From assembly GCF_017104965.1 (NCBI RefSeq), contig NZ_JAAGPR010000002.1, positions 186,001-250,000 of the forward strand: 64,000 nucleotides of DNA. The letters are read 5' to 3'. This stretch comes from Paraburkholderia sp. Ac-20340. Its GTDB lineage: Bacteria > Pseudomonadota > Gammaproteobacteria > Burkholderiales > Burkholderiaceae. Positions 10,001-18,176 of the stretch are shown piece by piece (position 1 is the first letter of the stretch; each line of letters starts with the position of its first letter). The notes under the pieces were generated by a model. That model had not been told where the DNA came from. It was given only the letters and a program-made list of their open reading frames with translations, and ran no database searches. A program made the translations under genes and the position numbers.

Positions 10001-13000
10001 CTCCCGATGACGCGCTACATCGTGCAGACCAGCGCGCTCGCACAGCGATTGCAGTTCTGCCGGCGACAGCGCCCCATAAGACGTTGCGCCGACTTCTGCG
10101 CCCGCCACACCGAACACGATGTCGGCAAAACGACTACGGCGCGCTTCAGCCAGAATCACCATGCCGCCCGGCGCGAGCCGCGCCGCGATCGCTTGCAACG
10201 TGGCAAGCGGATCGGTCTGCTCGCCGAGCATGCGATTGACGACGATCACGTCGAACGGTGCGTCATCGCGAGCGTGCGCAAACAGCGCTTCGCCCTCGCC
10301 GAGCAGCAAGGTCTGCACGTGGGCATGCGCGTCTGCATCGAGCGCGGCGAGTTGCTGATGCGTCCCCGCCAGCACGTGCTCGCAATGCGCGGCGACAACG
10401 TCGATGTCGAGCGGTTGCAGCACTTCGCCGCTCGTTGCGCCGATTTCGAGCACGCGCAGGCGTCGCGTGCGCGGCCAATGCGCTAGTGCTTCTTTCACGC
10501 ACGCTGCGAGCAGGGCGCGTGCGTGCGACCAGGTCGGCGATGCGTCGAAGAATTGTTCGACAAGGCTGCGTCCGGTGGATGACAGCAGCGCGGGCATGGT
10601 CGCGTCCGGCGTCGCGCCATCGGAGCGCACGCCCAGCACGCTCAGCACATTCGGCAACGCCGCGCCGACGTGCGCCAGCAAGGTCAGTTCGGCAACGTGC
10701 GCGGGCGAGGACGCCAGCACATCGCGCCACAGCGCATCGCGCGCGGGCATCGCCGCGCAAGCCGCATCGTCGCGGACAAGACGGCCGTTCTCTTCGCTCG
10801 CGAGACCGTCTTCGACAACCATCTGCGCGAGGCGCGCGGGCATCGACGAAAGCGGCGTTGCAGCCAGCGAATCGTCATCGAATGCGCCAACCGCATCGAG
10901 TGCTTCGAGCGCATGCAGGCCCGCCAGCACGTCGAGCAACGGCAGCGTTTCGGTCAGATGCCGGGTACGGCGTGCGCGGTCTTCGAGCTGGGCGATCCGC
11001 GCACTTGCGCCACTGACGAGCGTTGCCGGTGCAGGCAGCGCGGCAGCGGTAAAGTCGGCGGCAAGCGGGCGCGCTTCAAGCGCGTAGGCGTAGCGCGCGG
11101 GCGCGCCGTGGCGACGGCCCATCAGATCGACACGGCGGAAACGGCAGGCCGAAAGACGCGCCACGACGGCATTATCGGCATCGAGAAATGCAAACGACGC
11201 GACGATCGAATGCGGGCTGCGACGCTCGACGCGTGCGAGCACGCGCTGCACGGTATCGCCGCGCAGGAAGTCGATGCGTCCGATCTGTACGGGCACGAAC
11301 GCCGCGCGCGCATCGCCCGGGTTCGCGCCCGCTTGACCAAGCACGGCAAATAGCGGATGAAATCCGCTGTCCATCAGCGCCGGATGCAGCAACCATCCCG
11401 CGAGTCCCTGCGGTGCGGTGAGTTCCGCCAGCGCGTCGTCGCCGTGAATCTTGACGTTGCGCACACAACGAAACGCCGGGCCGTAGCTCAGGCCGATGGC
11501 CTCGGTGTTCGCATAAAGCGACGCGCCCGACGCGGCGGGCTGCGCTTCGAGGCGCGCGAGTACGTCTTTGGCAACTGCGCTGTTGGCGTCCAGCGTCGAG
11601 CCGCTTTCCAGCAGACGTCCGGTTACGTTGAGATTCCACGGGCCGTCGCTCATACGCTCGCGCGTTTCGATCGTGAACGACGCAGTACGCGCATCGATCA
11701 CGAAACGGAACAGCTTCGCGTGCTGCGCCTGGAACACGACAGGCAGGCGGATTTCCAGGTTTTCGAGCGCGACATCGGCCGTGCGGAAAAACACCCGGCC
11801 GGCGGCGAGCGCCATCTCGACATAACCGGCGCCCGGAAACGCCACGCCGCCATCGACGACGTGATCGGCCAGCATCGGCACGCGCTGCGGATCGAGCTGG
11901 TTTTCCCATGCGAACGCATGTTCGTGCAGTCGATAGCCGAGCAAAGGATGATCGACGCGGCGGTTCACCAGGTTGTAGCCCTCGACCGTGGGCGCCTGCC
12001 AGTATCGTTCGCGCTGCCACGGATAATTCGGCAGCGCGTGGTGCGTATTCGCGACGTCGGGCACGAAACGCTCGAGATCGACACGCGCGCCGTGCGCGAC
12101 GGCCGAGAGAATCGAGTGCTCGAGCATTTCGGCGCTGTCGTGATGACGTTTGAGCGTCGGCACGACGGCCCCTGCGAGCTTCATGTCCGCGAGCGTTTGT
12201 TTGACGTAGTGACGCAGGATCGAATGCGGCGCGATTTCGATGAACACGCGCACGCGATCGCTGGCAAGATGCGCCACGGCCTCGCCAAAGCGTACGGGTT
12301 CGCGAATGTTGCGCCACCAGTAATCCGCGTCCAGCGCCGTGCCGGCGAGCGTCGCGCCGGTTACGGTCGAAACGAAACGCTTCGTGCCTGCGCGCGGCGC
12401 GAGGCTCGCCAGGCCGTCGCGCACATTCACCTCGATCGCATCCATGAGGCTGCTATGGAATGCGTAGTCCAGATCGAGCATCTGGAAAAAGCTGCCATTC
12501 GCAGCCAGCGTAGCGCCGATCACTTCCAGTGCCTCGGGCGCGCCAGCCAGCGTCACCGCTTCCGGGCTGTTGGTGCCGGCCACTTCAACCGATGCGGCCA
12601 GATCCAGCCGCGCGATCAATTCGCGCGCTTCGACTTCGCCGATGCCTGCCGCGGCCATCTTGCCCGAGCCGCGCGTGAGGCCCTGCGCGCCGCTGCGGAT
12701 GCGGATCACGCGCACGGCTTCGCCGAGCGTCAGGGCGCCGGCCGCCCAGGCGGCAGCAATCTCGCCGACGCTGTGTCCCAGCACCGCATCGAAGCCGATC
12801 CCGCGCGATTCGAGCACGCGCGTAATGCCCACCTGCATCGCGAAAAGCAGCGGCTGCGCGTTTTCCGTCGCAGCGAGCCACTCGGCGCTGACGCCCGCAC
12901 GCAGCGTGGCGACCAGCGAAGCGTTGCCGTCCGCGCACCAGAGCGCGTCGACCTCTTCGAGCGCCGCGCGAAACACCGCATCTTCGGCGTAGAGGCGCTG

Positions 13001-14653
13001 CCCCATGCTGGCCCACTGGCAACCGTTGCCTGCGTAGACATAAGCGACTTCGGTGCCAGACTCCACGGCCTCGCCACGCACGACGTACGCGGGTAGCGGT
13101 TCATCGGAAGCATCGGCAAGCATGCTGAGAGCCGCGAGGCCATCGGCCAGCGCGCGCGGTGCGACAACCACGCGCTGCTCCAGCCACTGACGGCGACGCG
13201 CAGCGCCTGCCGCCAGCGCATTCCAGCCGGCGCCTTGCTGAAGGCGCGCGAGATAGCGCGCGGCCAGCGCGGTGAGTGCTGCGGGCGAACGCGCCGTCAA
13301 CACGAGCGGCGAAAACGTCTTGTCGATGCCGATCGATGCCGCTGGCGGCGCCGAAGCTTGCACTGCCTCCGCCAGCACGACGTGCGCATTGGTGCCGCCA
13401 AAGCCGAACGAATTCACGCCGACCATCAGCGGCGCGCCGTCGCGGCGCTCGAGCGGCGTGAAGCGATTCACGACACGCAGACGCCCCTTGTCGAAATCGA
13501 TCGCGGGATTGGGTTTGTCGAAATGCAGCGAACGCGGCACTGCACCATTCTTGAGGCAGAGAATCGCCTTGAACAGCCCCGCCATGCCCGACGCCGTTTC
13601 GAGATGGCCGATGTTGGTCTTGACCGAACCGATCAGCAAGGGATCGGCGGCGGGACGCTTGCCTGCAAGGGCTTCGATCAGCGCGCGCGCTTCGATCGGA
13701 TCGCCCACTGCCGTGCCCGTGCCGTGCGCCTCGAGATAAGCAAGCTCATGCGGATCGACACCGGCGCGGCCATAGACCGTGCGCAGCAGTTCGGCCTGCA
13801 TCGCCGTGGTCGGCACGCTGATGCCGCCGTGCGAATGACCATCGGAATTGACACCGGAACCGGCGATGACGGCATGAATCGTATCGCCATCGGCCAACGC
13901 GCGATCAAGCGTCTTGAGAAGTACGAATGCACCGCCTTCGGAGCGCACGTAGCCGTCGCCCGTGGCGTCGAATGCCCGGCAACGCCCGCGCGGCGAAAGC
14001 ATGGACGCCTTCGCGAAACTCACGAACGTGAAAGGATGCAGCAGCAGATTGACGCCGCCTGCCAGCGCCATCTCCGTTTCGCCCGACTGCAGCGCGCGCA
14101 CGGCCTGATGAAGTGCGACGATCGACGAAGAGCACGCGGTATCGATCGACATGCTCGGCCCACGCAGGTCGAACAGGTACGACACGCGATTCGACGCAAT
14201 GCTGAGCGTGTTGCCGGTCGCCGAGTATGGATCGATCCAGTTCAGATCGTCCATGCTGCGGTTGCCGTAGTCCATGCTGGCCACGCCGACATACACACCG
14301 CAATTACTGCCGCGCATCTGCGCGGGACGTACGCCGGCGTCCTCGAACGCCTCCCACGCGAGTTCGAGCAACAGGCGTTGCTGCGGGTCCATCTGCGTTG
14401 CTTCGCGCGGCGATACACCAAAAAACGCCGCGTCGAAGCCGGCGACATCGTCGAGAACGCCGGCCGCGAACGTATAGCTCTTGCCCGGCTCGCGCTTCGA
14501 CGGATGCTGATAGAACGCCGTGCCGAAGCGCTCCGGCGGCACCGCGGTTACGGCGTCACGCTCGTCGCAAAGGAGCTGCCAGAAATCCTCCGGTCCCCTC
14601 ACGCCACCCGGAAATCGACACGCCATCCCAACAATTGCAATTCTCTTATCCAT
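7025..14653 (-). CDS. wcbR: Type I highly reducing polyketide/fatty acid synthase, KS-AT-DH-(degenerate MT)-ER-KR-ACP (WcbR-like)
   Basis: Single-module iterative megasynthase of 2542 residues, predicted to build a saturated acyl chain for the capsule system. KS (1-430) has Cys174 in DTACSSS, His310 and His350. AT (about 535-850) has GHSVGEIAA (Ser628) and YAFHSS. DH (about 900-1180) has HVVDGGVAFP (His931) and DSGFH (Asp1095). A methyltransferase-like stretch (about 1360-1560) has VLEIGATSGE in place of the usual Gly-rich SAM loop. ER (about 1700-2015) has LVHGGAGGVG. KR (about 2060-2280) has GGTGGLG and GQGAYVAAN. ACP has DSL with Ser near 2437. No thioesterase follows. The gene lies 2 nt after wcbQ. 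B. pseudomallei wcbR has been annotated as a fatty acid or polyketide synthase. Confidence 0.9.
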   Translation of the reverse strand: MDKRIAIVGMACRFPGGVRGPEDFWQLLCDERDAVTAVPPERFGTAFYQHPSKREPGKSYTFAAGVLDDVAGFDAAFFGVSPREATQMDPQQRLLLELAWEAFEDAGVRPAQMRGSNCGVYVGVASMDYGNRSMDDLNWIDPYSATGNTLSIASNRVSYLFDLRGPSMSIDTACSSSIVALHQAVRALQSGETEMALAGGVNLLLHPFTFVSFAKASMLSPRGRCRAFDATGDGYVRSEGGAFVLLKTLDRALADGDTIHAVIAGSGVNSDGHSHGGISVPTTAMQAELLRTVYGRAGVDPHELAYLEAHGTGTAVGDPIEARALIEALAGKRPAADPLLIGSVKTNIGHLETASGMAGLFKAILCLKNGAVPRSLHFDKPNPAIDFDKGRLRVVNRFTPLERRDGAPLMVGVNSFGFGGTNAHVVLAEAVQASAPPAASIGIDKTFSPLVLTARSPAALTALAARYLARLQQGAGWNALAAGAARRRQWLEQRVVVAPRALADGLAALSMLADASDEPLPAYVVRGEAVESGTEVAYVYAGNGCQWASMGQRLYAEDAVFRAALEEVDALWCADGNASLVATLRAGVSAEWLAATENAQPLLFAMQVGITRVLESRGIGFDAVLGHSVGEIAAAWAAGALTLGEAVRVIRIRSGAQGLTRGSGKMAAAGIGEVEARELIARLDLAASVEVAGTNSPEAVTLAGAPEALEVIGATLAANGSFFQMLDLDYAFHSSLMDAIEVNVRDGLASLAPRAGTKRFVSTVTGATLAGTALDADYWWRNIREPVRFGEAVAHLASDRVRVFIEIAPHSILRHYVKQTLADMKLAGAVVPTLKRHHDSAEMLEHSILSAVAHGARVDLERFVPDVANTHHALPNYPWQRERYWQAPTVEGYNLVNRRVDHPLLGYRLHEHAFAWENQLDPQRVPMLADHVVDGGVAFPGAGYVEMALAAGRVFFRTADVALENLEIRLPVVFQAQHAKLFRFVIDARTASFTIETRERMSDGPWNLNVTGRLLESGSTLDANSAVAKDVLARLEAQPAASGASLYANTEAIGLSYGPAFRCVRNVKIHGDDALAELTAPQGLAGWLLHPALMDSGFHPLFAVLGQAGANPGDARAAFVPVQIGRIDFLRGDTVQRVLARVERRSPHSIVASFAFLDADNAVVARLSACRFRRVDLMGRRHGAPARYAYALEARPLAADFTAAALPAPATLVSGASARIAQLEDRARRTRHLTETLPLLDVLAGLHALEALDAVGAFDDDSLAATPLSSMPARLAQMVVEDGLASEENGRLVRDDAACAAMPARDALWRDVLASSPAHVAELTLLAHVGAALPNVLSVLGVRSDGATPDATMPALLSSTGRSLVEQFFDASPTWSHARALLAACVKEALAHWPRTRRLRVLEIGATSGEVLQPLDIDVVAAHCEHVLAGTHQQLAALDADAHAHVQTLLLGEGEALFAHARDDAPFDVIVVNRMLGEQTDPLATLQAIAARLAPGGMVILAEARRSRFADIVFGVAGAEVGATSYGALSPAELQSLCERAGLHDVARHREQALDLEGAPTLLAARKPLAAQSAQPASASAQSWLIVQQSGDAFGAALADTLARQGCRVEAAPAREAVVWLERKKAPAQIVFVAPAASLDKASGADVLRAQQGGALALASLVRELDAARLSAQVRLCVVTRGGAPFALTGAANAQPEQASLWGLGRVIANEYPDLALRLIDVAQTSDEALAQLALALECDDGEEEVLLAPQGRYVPRMLPAQKAEERIAQPHDSPPAPAVLGFDMPGSLRNLEWFALPERALNPGEIEIAPMATGLNFRDVMYAMGLLSDEAVETGFAGATIGMELSGRVLRVGADVEGWAPGDAVLGFAPASFATRVITRASAIARKPEAISFEEAATIPTTFFTAWYALSELARLRRGERVLVHGGAGGVGIAAIQIARHLGAEVFATAGAGEKREFVRLLGADRVFDSRSLAFADDVRTATGGEGVDIVLNSLAGEAMVRGIDTLRPFGRFLELGKRDFYENSQIGLRPFRNNISYFGIDADQLMGVLPELTARLFEEVMGLFTDGVLHPLPYRAFPAARAEEAFRYMQQARQIGKVLVTYAAGTPAPTRGVAQTAFGLDAQAAYLIVGGTGGLGFASARWMIARGARHLTLASRSGTLDDTKAREIARWQAELGAQVSVVSCDVNDAAALAGLIDTIEAEGTPLKGVLHSAMRIDDSLLRNVDDARMLAVLEPKVAGAWNLHRATQRCALDFFVLYSSATTCLGNPGQGAYVAANSFLEGLVAHRRAAGRPGTFMAWGPIEDVGFLARNSATREALQARIGGASITSDEAMVALEHALATGIAGEAVVRLDWAAIARGMPAAQARRYLALQDGGASEATNEDGALLEHLRALPAADAIALVETALRAHIARILHMSPERVALDRSVLDLGMDSLMGMELGMAVEESFGVKLSIMAIAEGATVHTLAVRIVGMLGEDANESDVAGGADNAASTSGEIAALAARHALDESEARALLERNQNNEAHQQGDEPCQSTPALAE

Positions 14654-14655
14654 CT

Positions 14656-16200
14656 TTAGGCCAGCACCTGCCGTAATTCATCGTGCGATCCGGTGCGCGG
14701 CGAATGCGCACCCGTCATCGCGCGCTGTATCGCGGAGCCGAGGCTTTCGACGTCGACGTCACGCCGCTCGCCGGAATCGGTTCCGAAATTGCGCCAAATA
14801 AAGTAATCACTGTTTGCCGGCTGCGATCCAAGCGCGTTGAACACCGCGCTCATGGCCGGCACGTGGTCGCCGTAGAAACACAGGATCGCCGGCCGTGCCC
14901 GCTTGCGCAGGCAGTCGATCAGCTTGCCGATCATCTGGTCGGCATTTTCGACATGGCGCAGATAGGCGGTCAGATCGCGCCATTGCGCGTCTTCGCCGAG
15001 TCCATGCCGTGCATGCGATTCGCCCGGCGCCACTGCTTCCAGATGCAACGGCCCGTGGTTTTCCATCGTGATCGCGAAGGTGAAGACCGGCTTGTCGTCG
15101 GCCTTTTCGAGCAGAGCGACGAGCGCGTCCGCCACGGCGATATCGCCGATATACGGGCCCACGCGCGCCGCGCCTTCGAAATGGGCAATATCCAGAAAGC
15201 GCTCGAAATGCATGTGTTCGAACGCGCGGCGGCGGCCGAAAAAATCCGCGTGATACGGATGTACGGCGACGGTGCGATAGCCAGCACGGCGGAAAAAGCC
15301 CGCCAGCGATGTGCATGCGCGGCGCACGAACAGATAGGGATAAAAGCGCGCGTAGCCGAGTTCGGCCGGCACAAGACCGGTCAACATGGCGAACTCGCTG
15401 CGCATGGTGTTCGCGCCCCAGGCGGGCACGTGAAGCTGGCCTTGCTCGAAGGCCTCGCGCCTGGCGCGATCGAAATGGGCGTACGGATGCGATGCAATTT
15501 GCCCGCCGAGTTGCCGGGCATCGAAAAACGATTCGCTTTGCACGACGATCACATCGGGATGTGCTCCGTCATTCGATACCGGTCGCGAAGCCGAATACGG
15601 ACCACCGTCGACCGCACGCGCGAATTCACGCCGCTGCCTGGCGCGCAGACCGTTGATCAAATACGCCGAGAAAGTCGCGAAAAAGCCGAATCGGCGTTGA
15701 TCCGAATACGGATGCAGCGTGAGCGGCAACCGGCCGGCAAGCGCGAGGCAAAGCGGCAGGCAGACCAGCCCCACTGCGAGCGCCAGCCCGCGCTGCGCCG
15801 CCGCGACCGGTTGTTCGAGCATGAACGCTGTGAACGCTGCGGCAATGCCGGCGAGAACGGCCAAGAGCTTGCCGAGCCCAAGGAACGGCAAATAAAGGCG
15901 CGGATGCGTAAAGACCTGACTGAACAGACTCAGATCGCTGAAGACCAGGGGTTCGCGCAACGACGCATATTTCGCATTGCCCACGATCGCGAGCAAGGCA
16001 ATCAACACGAGCGTGGCGCCCAGCGAAAAGAAGAGGCGCCCCGTAATCGCGAGGCATCCGGCCGCCACGACGGCGAATGCAGCGAGGTGCAACATGACGG
16101 CCGTAACCGCGCGACGATGCGCCGACCTTGTGACTGCGATCGCTTCGACGATAAACGAGCACGCGACCGCGCTGGCCGCGATGGCTATTCCTGCCGGCAT
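14656..16200 (-). CDS. wcbQ: LTA-synthase/sulfatase-superfamily membrane transferase (WcbQ-like)
   Basis: Inner-membrane protein with an extracytoplasmic alkaline-phosphatase-fold domain, the type that transfers phosphoglycerol or phosphoethanolamine or hydrolyses sulfate esters. I start it at the ATG at 16198-16200, 1 nt after the wcbP stop, giving 514 residues. About five hydrophobic helices fill residues 1-170. The catalytic domain begins at VIVVQSESF. A Thr sits in WGANTMRSEFAML, where LtaS-type enzymes carry their nucleophile, and later come YHADFFG and YGDHVP metal-site motifs. The resemblance is to LtaS/MdoB-like transferases rather than true sulfatases; the substrate is unknown. Confidence 0.75.
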   Translation of the reverse strand: MPAGIAIAASAVACSFIVEAIAVTRSAHRRAVTAVMLHLAAFAVVAAGCLAITGRLFFSLGATLVLIALLAIVGNAKYASLREPLVFSDLSLFSQVFTHPRLYLPFLGLGKLLAVLAGIAAAFTAFMLEQPVAAAQRGLALAVGLVCLPLCLALAGRLPLTLHPYSDQRRFGFFATFSAYLINGLRARQRREFARAVDGGPYSASRPVSNDGAHPDVIVVQSESFFDARQLGGQIASHPYAHFDRARREAFEQGQLHVPAWGANTMRSEFAMLTGLVPAELGYARFYPYLFVRRACTSLAGFFRRAGYRTVAVHPYHADFFGRRRAFEHMHFERFLDIAHFEGAARVGPYIGDIAVADALVALLEKADDKPVFTFAITMENHGPLHLEAVAPGESHARHGLGEDAQWRDLTAYLRHVENADQMIGKLIDCLRKRARPAILCFYGDHVPAMSAVFNALGSQPANSDYFIWRNFGTDSGERRDVDVESLGSAIQRAMTGAHSPRTGSHDELRQVLA

Positions 16201-16201
16201 T

Positions 16202-16987
16202 TCACGTATTCCCGCGCGGCAGCGGATACATCCGGCCAAGAATGGCGTCGGACAGCGCAGCGGGCAACAGACGCAGCAGCTTGAGGCCGAGCGTCAGACT
16301 GAAGGGGAAAGCGATCTCGACGCGACGCCTTGCAAGGCGCTTCTTGATGAACAGGGCGGCCTTCTCCGGGCTCCACATGAACGGCTTGTTGCCGGGAAAC
16401 ACGTCGCTCATATCGGTGCGCACGAAACCCGGCATGACCACGGAAATGCCGATGCGATCCTGCGCAAGCACCGGGCGTACCGAATCGCAATAAGCAACCA
16501 GCGCCGCCTTGCTGACGCAATAGGCCGGCGAAATAGCCATGCCGCGCAAACCGGCCAGCGAACTCACGACCGCGATCTGACCGCGCCGGCGCGAACGCAT
16601 GCGCTCGATCGCGGGCAGCACCGTATGCAGCGCACCGTAGAGATTGGTATCGACGACTTCGGCCGTGCGGCCCGCGCCCTCCCAGTCGTCGGAGGAACGC
16701 AGCGTGCTGGCCACGCCGGCGTTGGCGATCAGGAGATCGATGGGATGGCGGGCGTCGAAGTCGAACAGCCAGGCCTGCACCGCTGCTTCATCGCGTACGT
16801 CGAAGCAGCCGGTCACGACTTGCGAGCCCCGCACGCGGCACTCGGCTGCCACCCGTTCGAGGCGCTCGCAGTTGCGCCCGATCAATCCGAGCGTGCCCCC
16901 TGATGCGGCGTAGCACAACGCCATTGCGCGGCCTAGCCCGGCGCTGGCACCAGTGATGACGACTACCTCCGGCCCGCTTGCTCTCAC
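16202..16987 (-). CDS. wcbP: Short-chain dehydrogenase/reductase (WcbP-like), first gene of capsule operon
   Basis: NAD(P)-dependent classical SDR of 261 residues: VVITGASAGLGRA cofactor loop (about 9-21), NAGVAS, SSLAGLRG with the catalytic Ser, and the YCVSK Tyr/Lys pair. The start is a GTG at 16985-16987 with GGGAGAG just upstream. The size and the C-terminal stretch rich in Leu and Pro recall membrane-associated lipid ketoreductases, including 3-ketosphinganine reductases. With the alpha-oxoamine synthase and PKS downstream, reduction of a long-chain aminoketone is plausible (inference). It is the most upstream gene of the minus-strand capsule operon, so its leader should carry the operon's control signals. 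Confidence 0.82.
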   Translation of the reverse strand: MRASGPEVVVITGASAGLGRAMALCYAASGGTLGLIGRNCERLERVAAECRVRGSQVVTGCFDVRDEAAVQAWLFDFDARHPIDLLIANAGVASTLRSSDDWEGAGRTAEVVDTNLYGALHTVLPAIERMRSRRRGQIAVVSSLAGLRGMAISPAYCVSKAALVAYCDSVRPVLAQDRIGISVVMPGFVRTDMSDVFPGNKPFMWSPEKAALFIKKRLARRRVEIAFPFSLTLGLKLLRLLPAALSDAILGRMYPLPRGNT

Positions 16988-17070
16988 CTGCTCTCCCGGG
17001 TTGCAAACAATAACGCTTCTTGCATAGCCATCGCAAAAAGAGACCTGTTTTTTTGCTTCTTTTTCAGGCC

Positions 17071-17095
17071 GCCGTACAGGGAATTTCTGTACGGC
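17071..17095. repeat. Inverted repeat in capsule operon leader (9-bp arms)
   Basis: GCCGTACAG, a 7-nt spacer, then CTGTACGGC: a perfect 9-bp inverted repeat about 85 nt upstream of the wcbP GTG. On the minus (transcribed) strand it is followed by A-rich, not T-rich, sequence, so it is not a simple terminator. It could be an operator or an RNA stem in the 5' leader. Confidence 0.6.
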
Positions 17096-17107
17096 CGCCC
17101 TCTAGAT

Positions 17108-17122
17108 TATGCGAAACGCATA
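17108..17122. repeat. Small inverted repeat TATGCG-AAA-CGCATA
   Basis: Perfect 6-bp arms with a 3-nt spacer, 12 nt beyond the larger inverted repeat in the capsule operon leader. It may be a regulator-binding site or part of the same leader structure. Confidence 0.4.
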
Positions 17123-17313
17123 CTCACGCGTATTCACACCGCATAACAAAACTCTTTGTTTTGAACGATGTGCGTCGACCCCAACAATATCGACGCTCGA
17201 CCAGTAAGAAGACACCATCTTCGCTCACCGGCGGACACCATTGAGGGGCTGTTCATCTATCGTTTGATGCGGCACAAACAGGGCCACGGAACACGAAAAA
17301 AACCCGAGGCAGT

Positions 17314-17329
17314 ATTGCGCCGGCGCAAT
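17314..17329. repeat. Perfect 16-bp palindrome ATTGCGCCGGCGCAAT upstream of capsule operon
   Basis: Fully self-complementary 16-mer with no spacer, about 330 nt upstream of wcbP in an otherwise A+T-rich gap. Its length and isolation make it a candidate dimeric regulator site. No known regulator was matched. Confidence 0.5.
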
Positions 17330-18176
17330 CATAACGTAAGATAAATGTTTCGCGCCATTACAATTGCTAACATTATCAGTAAGATTTGCTGCAACACAAC
17401 ATCAGAAAATTACCGGTTGTTACCGGAAAAGTTGATCGGAGAGAGTCAGCAAATTTGGTTGCGCCCTATATGTTTTGCCTATTTGAAACAGCTGGAAAGA
17501 CGCTTTGTTTTGAAGTTTTTTATGTTTAAAATCAATCAAATACAAGATTATCGACACTTGGAGCAATACCGATCAACTTCGGTGAGTGACGGCCCTTGAT
17601 CGGCGTCGCGCAAACGTTTAGCGCCTTCAGCTAGAGCAACCGCGACATCCCTCACTTCCTTACGCGAAATCGCACCCTAAAAACACAATTCTTACAAAAT
17701 TTGAAATTGCAATCTTCGCCATAACGTTGATAGTTGGGTGCGCAACCAACCGAATAGTCATCTGGAACTCATTTTTTGGAGGCGTCAAACCCAGAAAAAC
17801 TACGACCAAACAAAGCGCAGTATTCGACGTAATTGATTATGAGAAAGCCGCCATCAAGCGTCTAATCTGGTTCTCGTGAAGCGTATTTATGAGATCTACG
17901 CCGCCCCGGAATACCGCTTCGAAATTGATTAAGTTAAGTATTGTGAATCGCTGATATCCGCAAGCGAATAGCCATCAAACTCCTTTTGCGAATTAGATTC
18001 GGGCTTTACTGCAAGCGGCCGTTGTGTCGCAAAAGAAATCGGCTTCACTCGCCGTGATCTGACGGCCTGTCGCGCTCGAGTCGTCGGTTAGAATGCTGCA
18101 CGCCGCAGCAGACCGCCCTTTCGTGCCGTTTGCGCGCATCGCACGCACACTGCCACGCATCCGGATCGTCCCGCCT

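Larger units (their letters stand above)
16988..18176. other. Long A+T-rich intergenic region between divergent capsule operon and GT/galE genes
   Basis: About 1.1 kb, clearly richer in A and T than its neighbours, without a convincing gene on either strand. Short open frames exist (for example 17345-17599) but lack ribosome sites and recognisable motifs. It must hold the promoter of the leftward capsule operon and that of the rightward glycosyltransferase. It contains three notable symmetrical elements, listed separately, and a direct repeat TTACCGGTTGTTACCGG near 17411. I found no JUMPstart/ops element. Confidence 0.7.

Noticed and set aside
6740..10486. A 1248-codon open frame on the plus strand opposite the polyketide synthase gene.
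   Set aside because: Arg/Ala/His-rich translation with no motif; it is the complementary-strand echo of a high-G+C gene whose minus-strand product has complete PKS domains.
17071..17095. Inverted repeat considered as an intrinsic terminator.
   Set aside because: Neither side has a U-tract in the direction of transcription; it precedes the operon rather than following a gene.
16988..17350. Search for a JUMPstart/ops element upstream of the capsule genes.
   Set aside because: No GGCGGTAG-type core on the minus strand in the leader.
17345..17599. An 84-codon A+T-rich plus-strand frame in the capsule leader region.
   Set aside because: No ribosome site, no recognisable motif and codon use unlike the genome; treated as non-coding, though a small foreign peptide cannot be excluded.
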